Assembly (NCBI GenBank): GCA_017474125.1
Contig: JAFVIF010000061.1
Location: 1 to 40,937, forward strand
Length of the DNA stretch: 40,937 nucleotides
Source: Clostridia bacterium
GTDB taxonomy: Bacteria > Bacillota > Clostridia > Oscillospirales > Acutalibacteraceae
Direction: 5' to 3'
Made by a program: the position numbers and the translations under genes. Under the pieces are notes generated by a model that made no database searches, was not told the DNA's origin, and saw only the letters and a program-made list of their open reading frames with translations. Positions 40,818 to 40,937 of this stretch are shown here, in pieces; position 1 is the first letter of the stretch, and the number at the start of each line of letters is the position of its first letter.

Positions 40818-40937
40818 TTAGCCGCCGACTACCTTGTCAAGCAGTCTTGCGGAAGTACGCTTCGCTTCCCTTGTAGCGTGAGCATACACGTTCATTGTGG
40901 TACTGACATCGGCGTGTCCTAAAAGCTCCTGCACATC
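40818..40937 (-). CDS. Tyrosine recombinase/integrase, C-terminal fragment (cut by window)
   Basis: Only the last 39 codons are in the window: DVQELLGHADVSTTMNVYAH followed by ATREAKRTSARLLDKVVGG. LLGHA carries the box II His and NVYAH the catalytic Tyr of phage-type tyrosine recombinases. The gene continues beyond 40937 on the minus strand. Such genes normally sit at the end of a prophage or conjugative element, whose body would then be to the right; the attachment site should lie within 40641-40817 or close by. Confidence 0.92.
   Translation of the reverse strand, partial: DVQELLGHADVSTTMNVYAHATREAKRTSARLLDKVVGG

Overview
The window looks like a chromosome segment of an anaerobic, endospore-forming Clostridia (Oscillospiraceae/Ruminococcaceae-like, probably a gut or rumen lineage). 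The evidence is a complete spoIIIAA-AH sporulation operon, Asp23, a YwlE-type phosphatase, Gram-positive style regulation (purine-rich Shine-Dalgarno sequences, GTG/TTG starts, intrinsic terminators, consensus -35/-10 promoters) and moderate GC. I ran no database search; identities rest on motifs and protein character read by eye.

Layout. 1-318: tandem hairpin array and a terminator. 319-6333 (minus): an S1-domain protein, Asp23, and spoIIIAA-AH, which builds the mother-cell/forespore channel. 6378-8116 (minus): yebC and dusB. From a divergent promoter pair at 8126-8208 a long plus-strand housekeeping run starts: polA, a ywlE-rimI fusion, tsaD, a lipid-kinase gene, mreB-mreC-mreD and the elongasome transpeptidase PBP2. 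A second consensus promoter then serves minD and probably mgsA, followed by hisS and aspS.

22364-22772 is a non-coding, MITE-like element with 13-bp perfect terminal inverted repeats, filled with hairpins separated by a 9-mer that changes orientation in the middle. It is followed by a divergent SLOG-protein/XRE-regulator pair with a palindromic operator candidate.

23.6-31.6 kb holds a very compact phage-derived cassette: iteron-like repeats, TerS, TerL, a membrane protein, a scaffold-like protein, an Ig-tailed major capsid protein, a terminator, a P22-type portal, a head-tail connector, a 692-aa tail-hub-like protein and an SPP1-type holin. No integrase, replication gene, tail shaft, fibre or endolysin is visible, and host genes close in on both sides (aspS region; manA with its own promoter at 31574-31602). 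It could be a domesticated head-and-packaging module, a gene-transfer-agent or capsid-forming-satellite analogue, or a prophage remnant. It is the most interesting part of the window.

31.6-41 kb is accessory: manA, an orphan barstar between 30-bp direct repeats, a quinone-oxidoreductase/dehydroquinase-like operon, a large secreted GH16-like protein whose acid/base glutamate is missing, a small membrane protein, a membrane-tethered XRE regulator, a stand-alone E2-like acyltransferase with a degenerate active-site motif, a small membrane protein, and the C-terminus of a tyrosine recombinase running off the right edge, which probably marks another mobile element.
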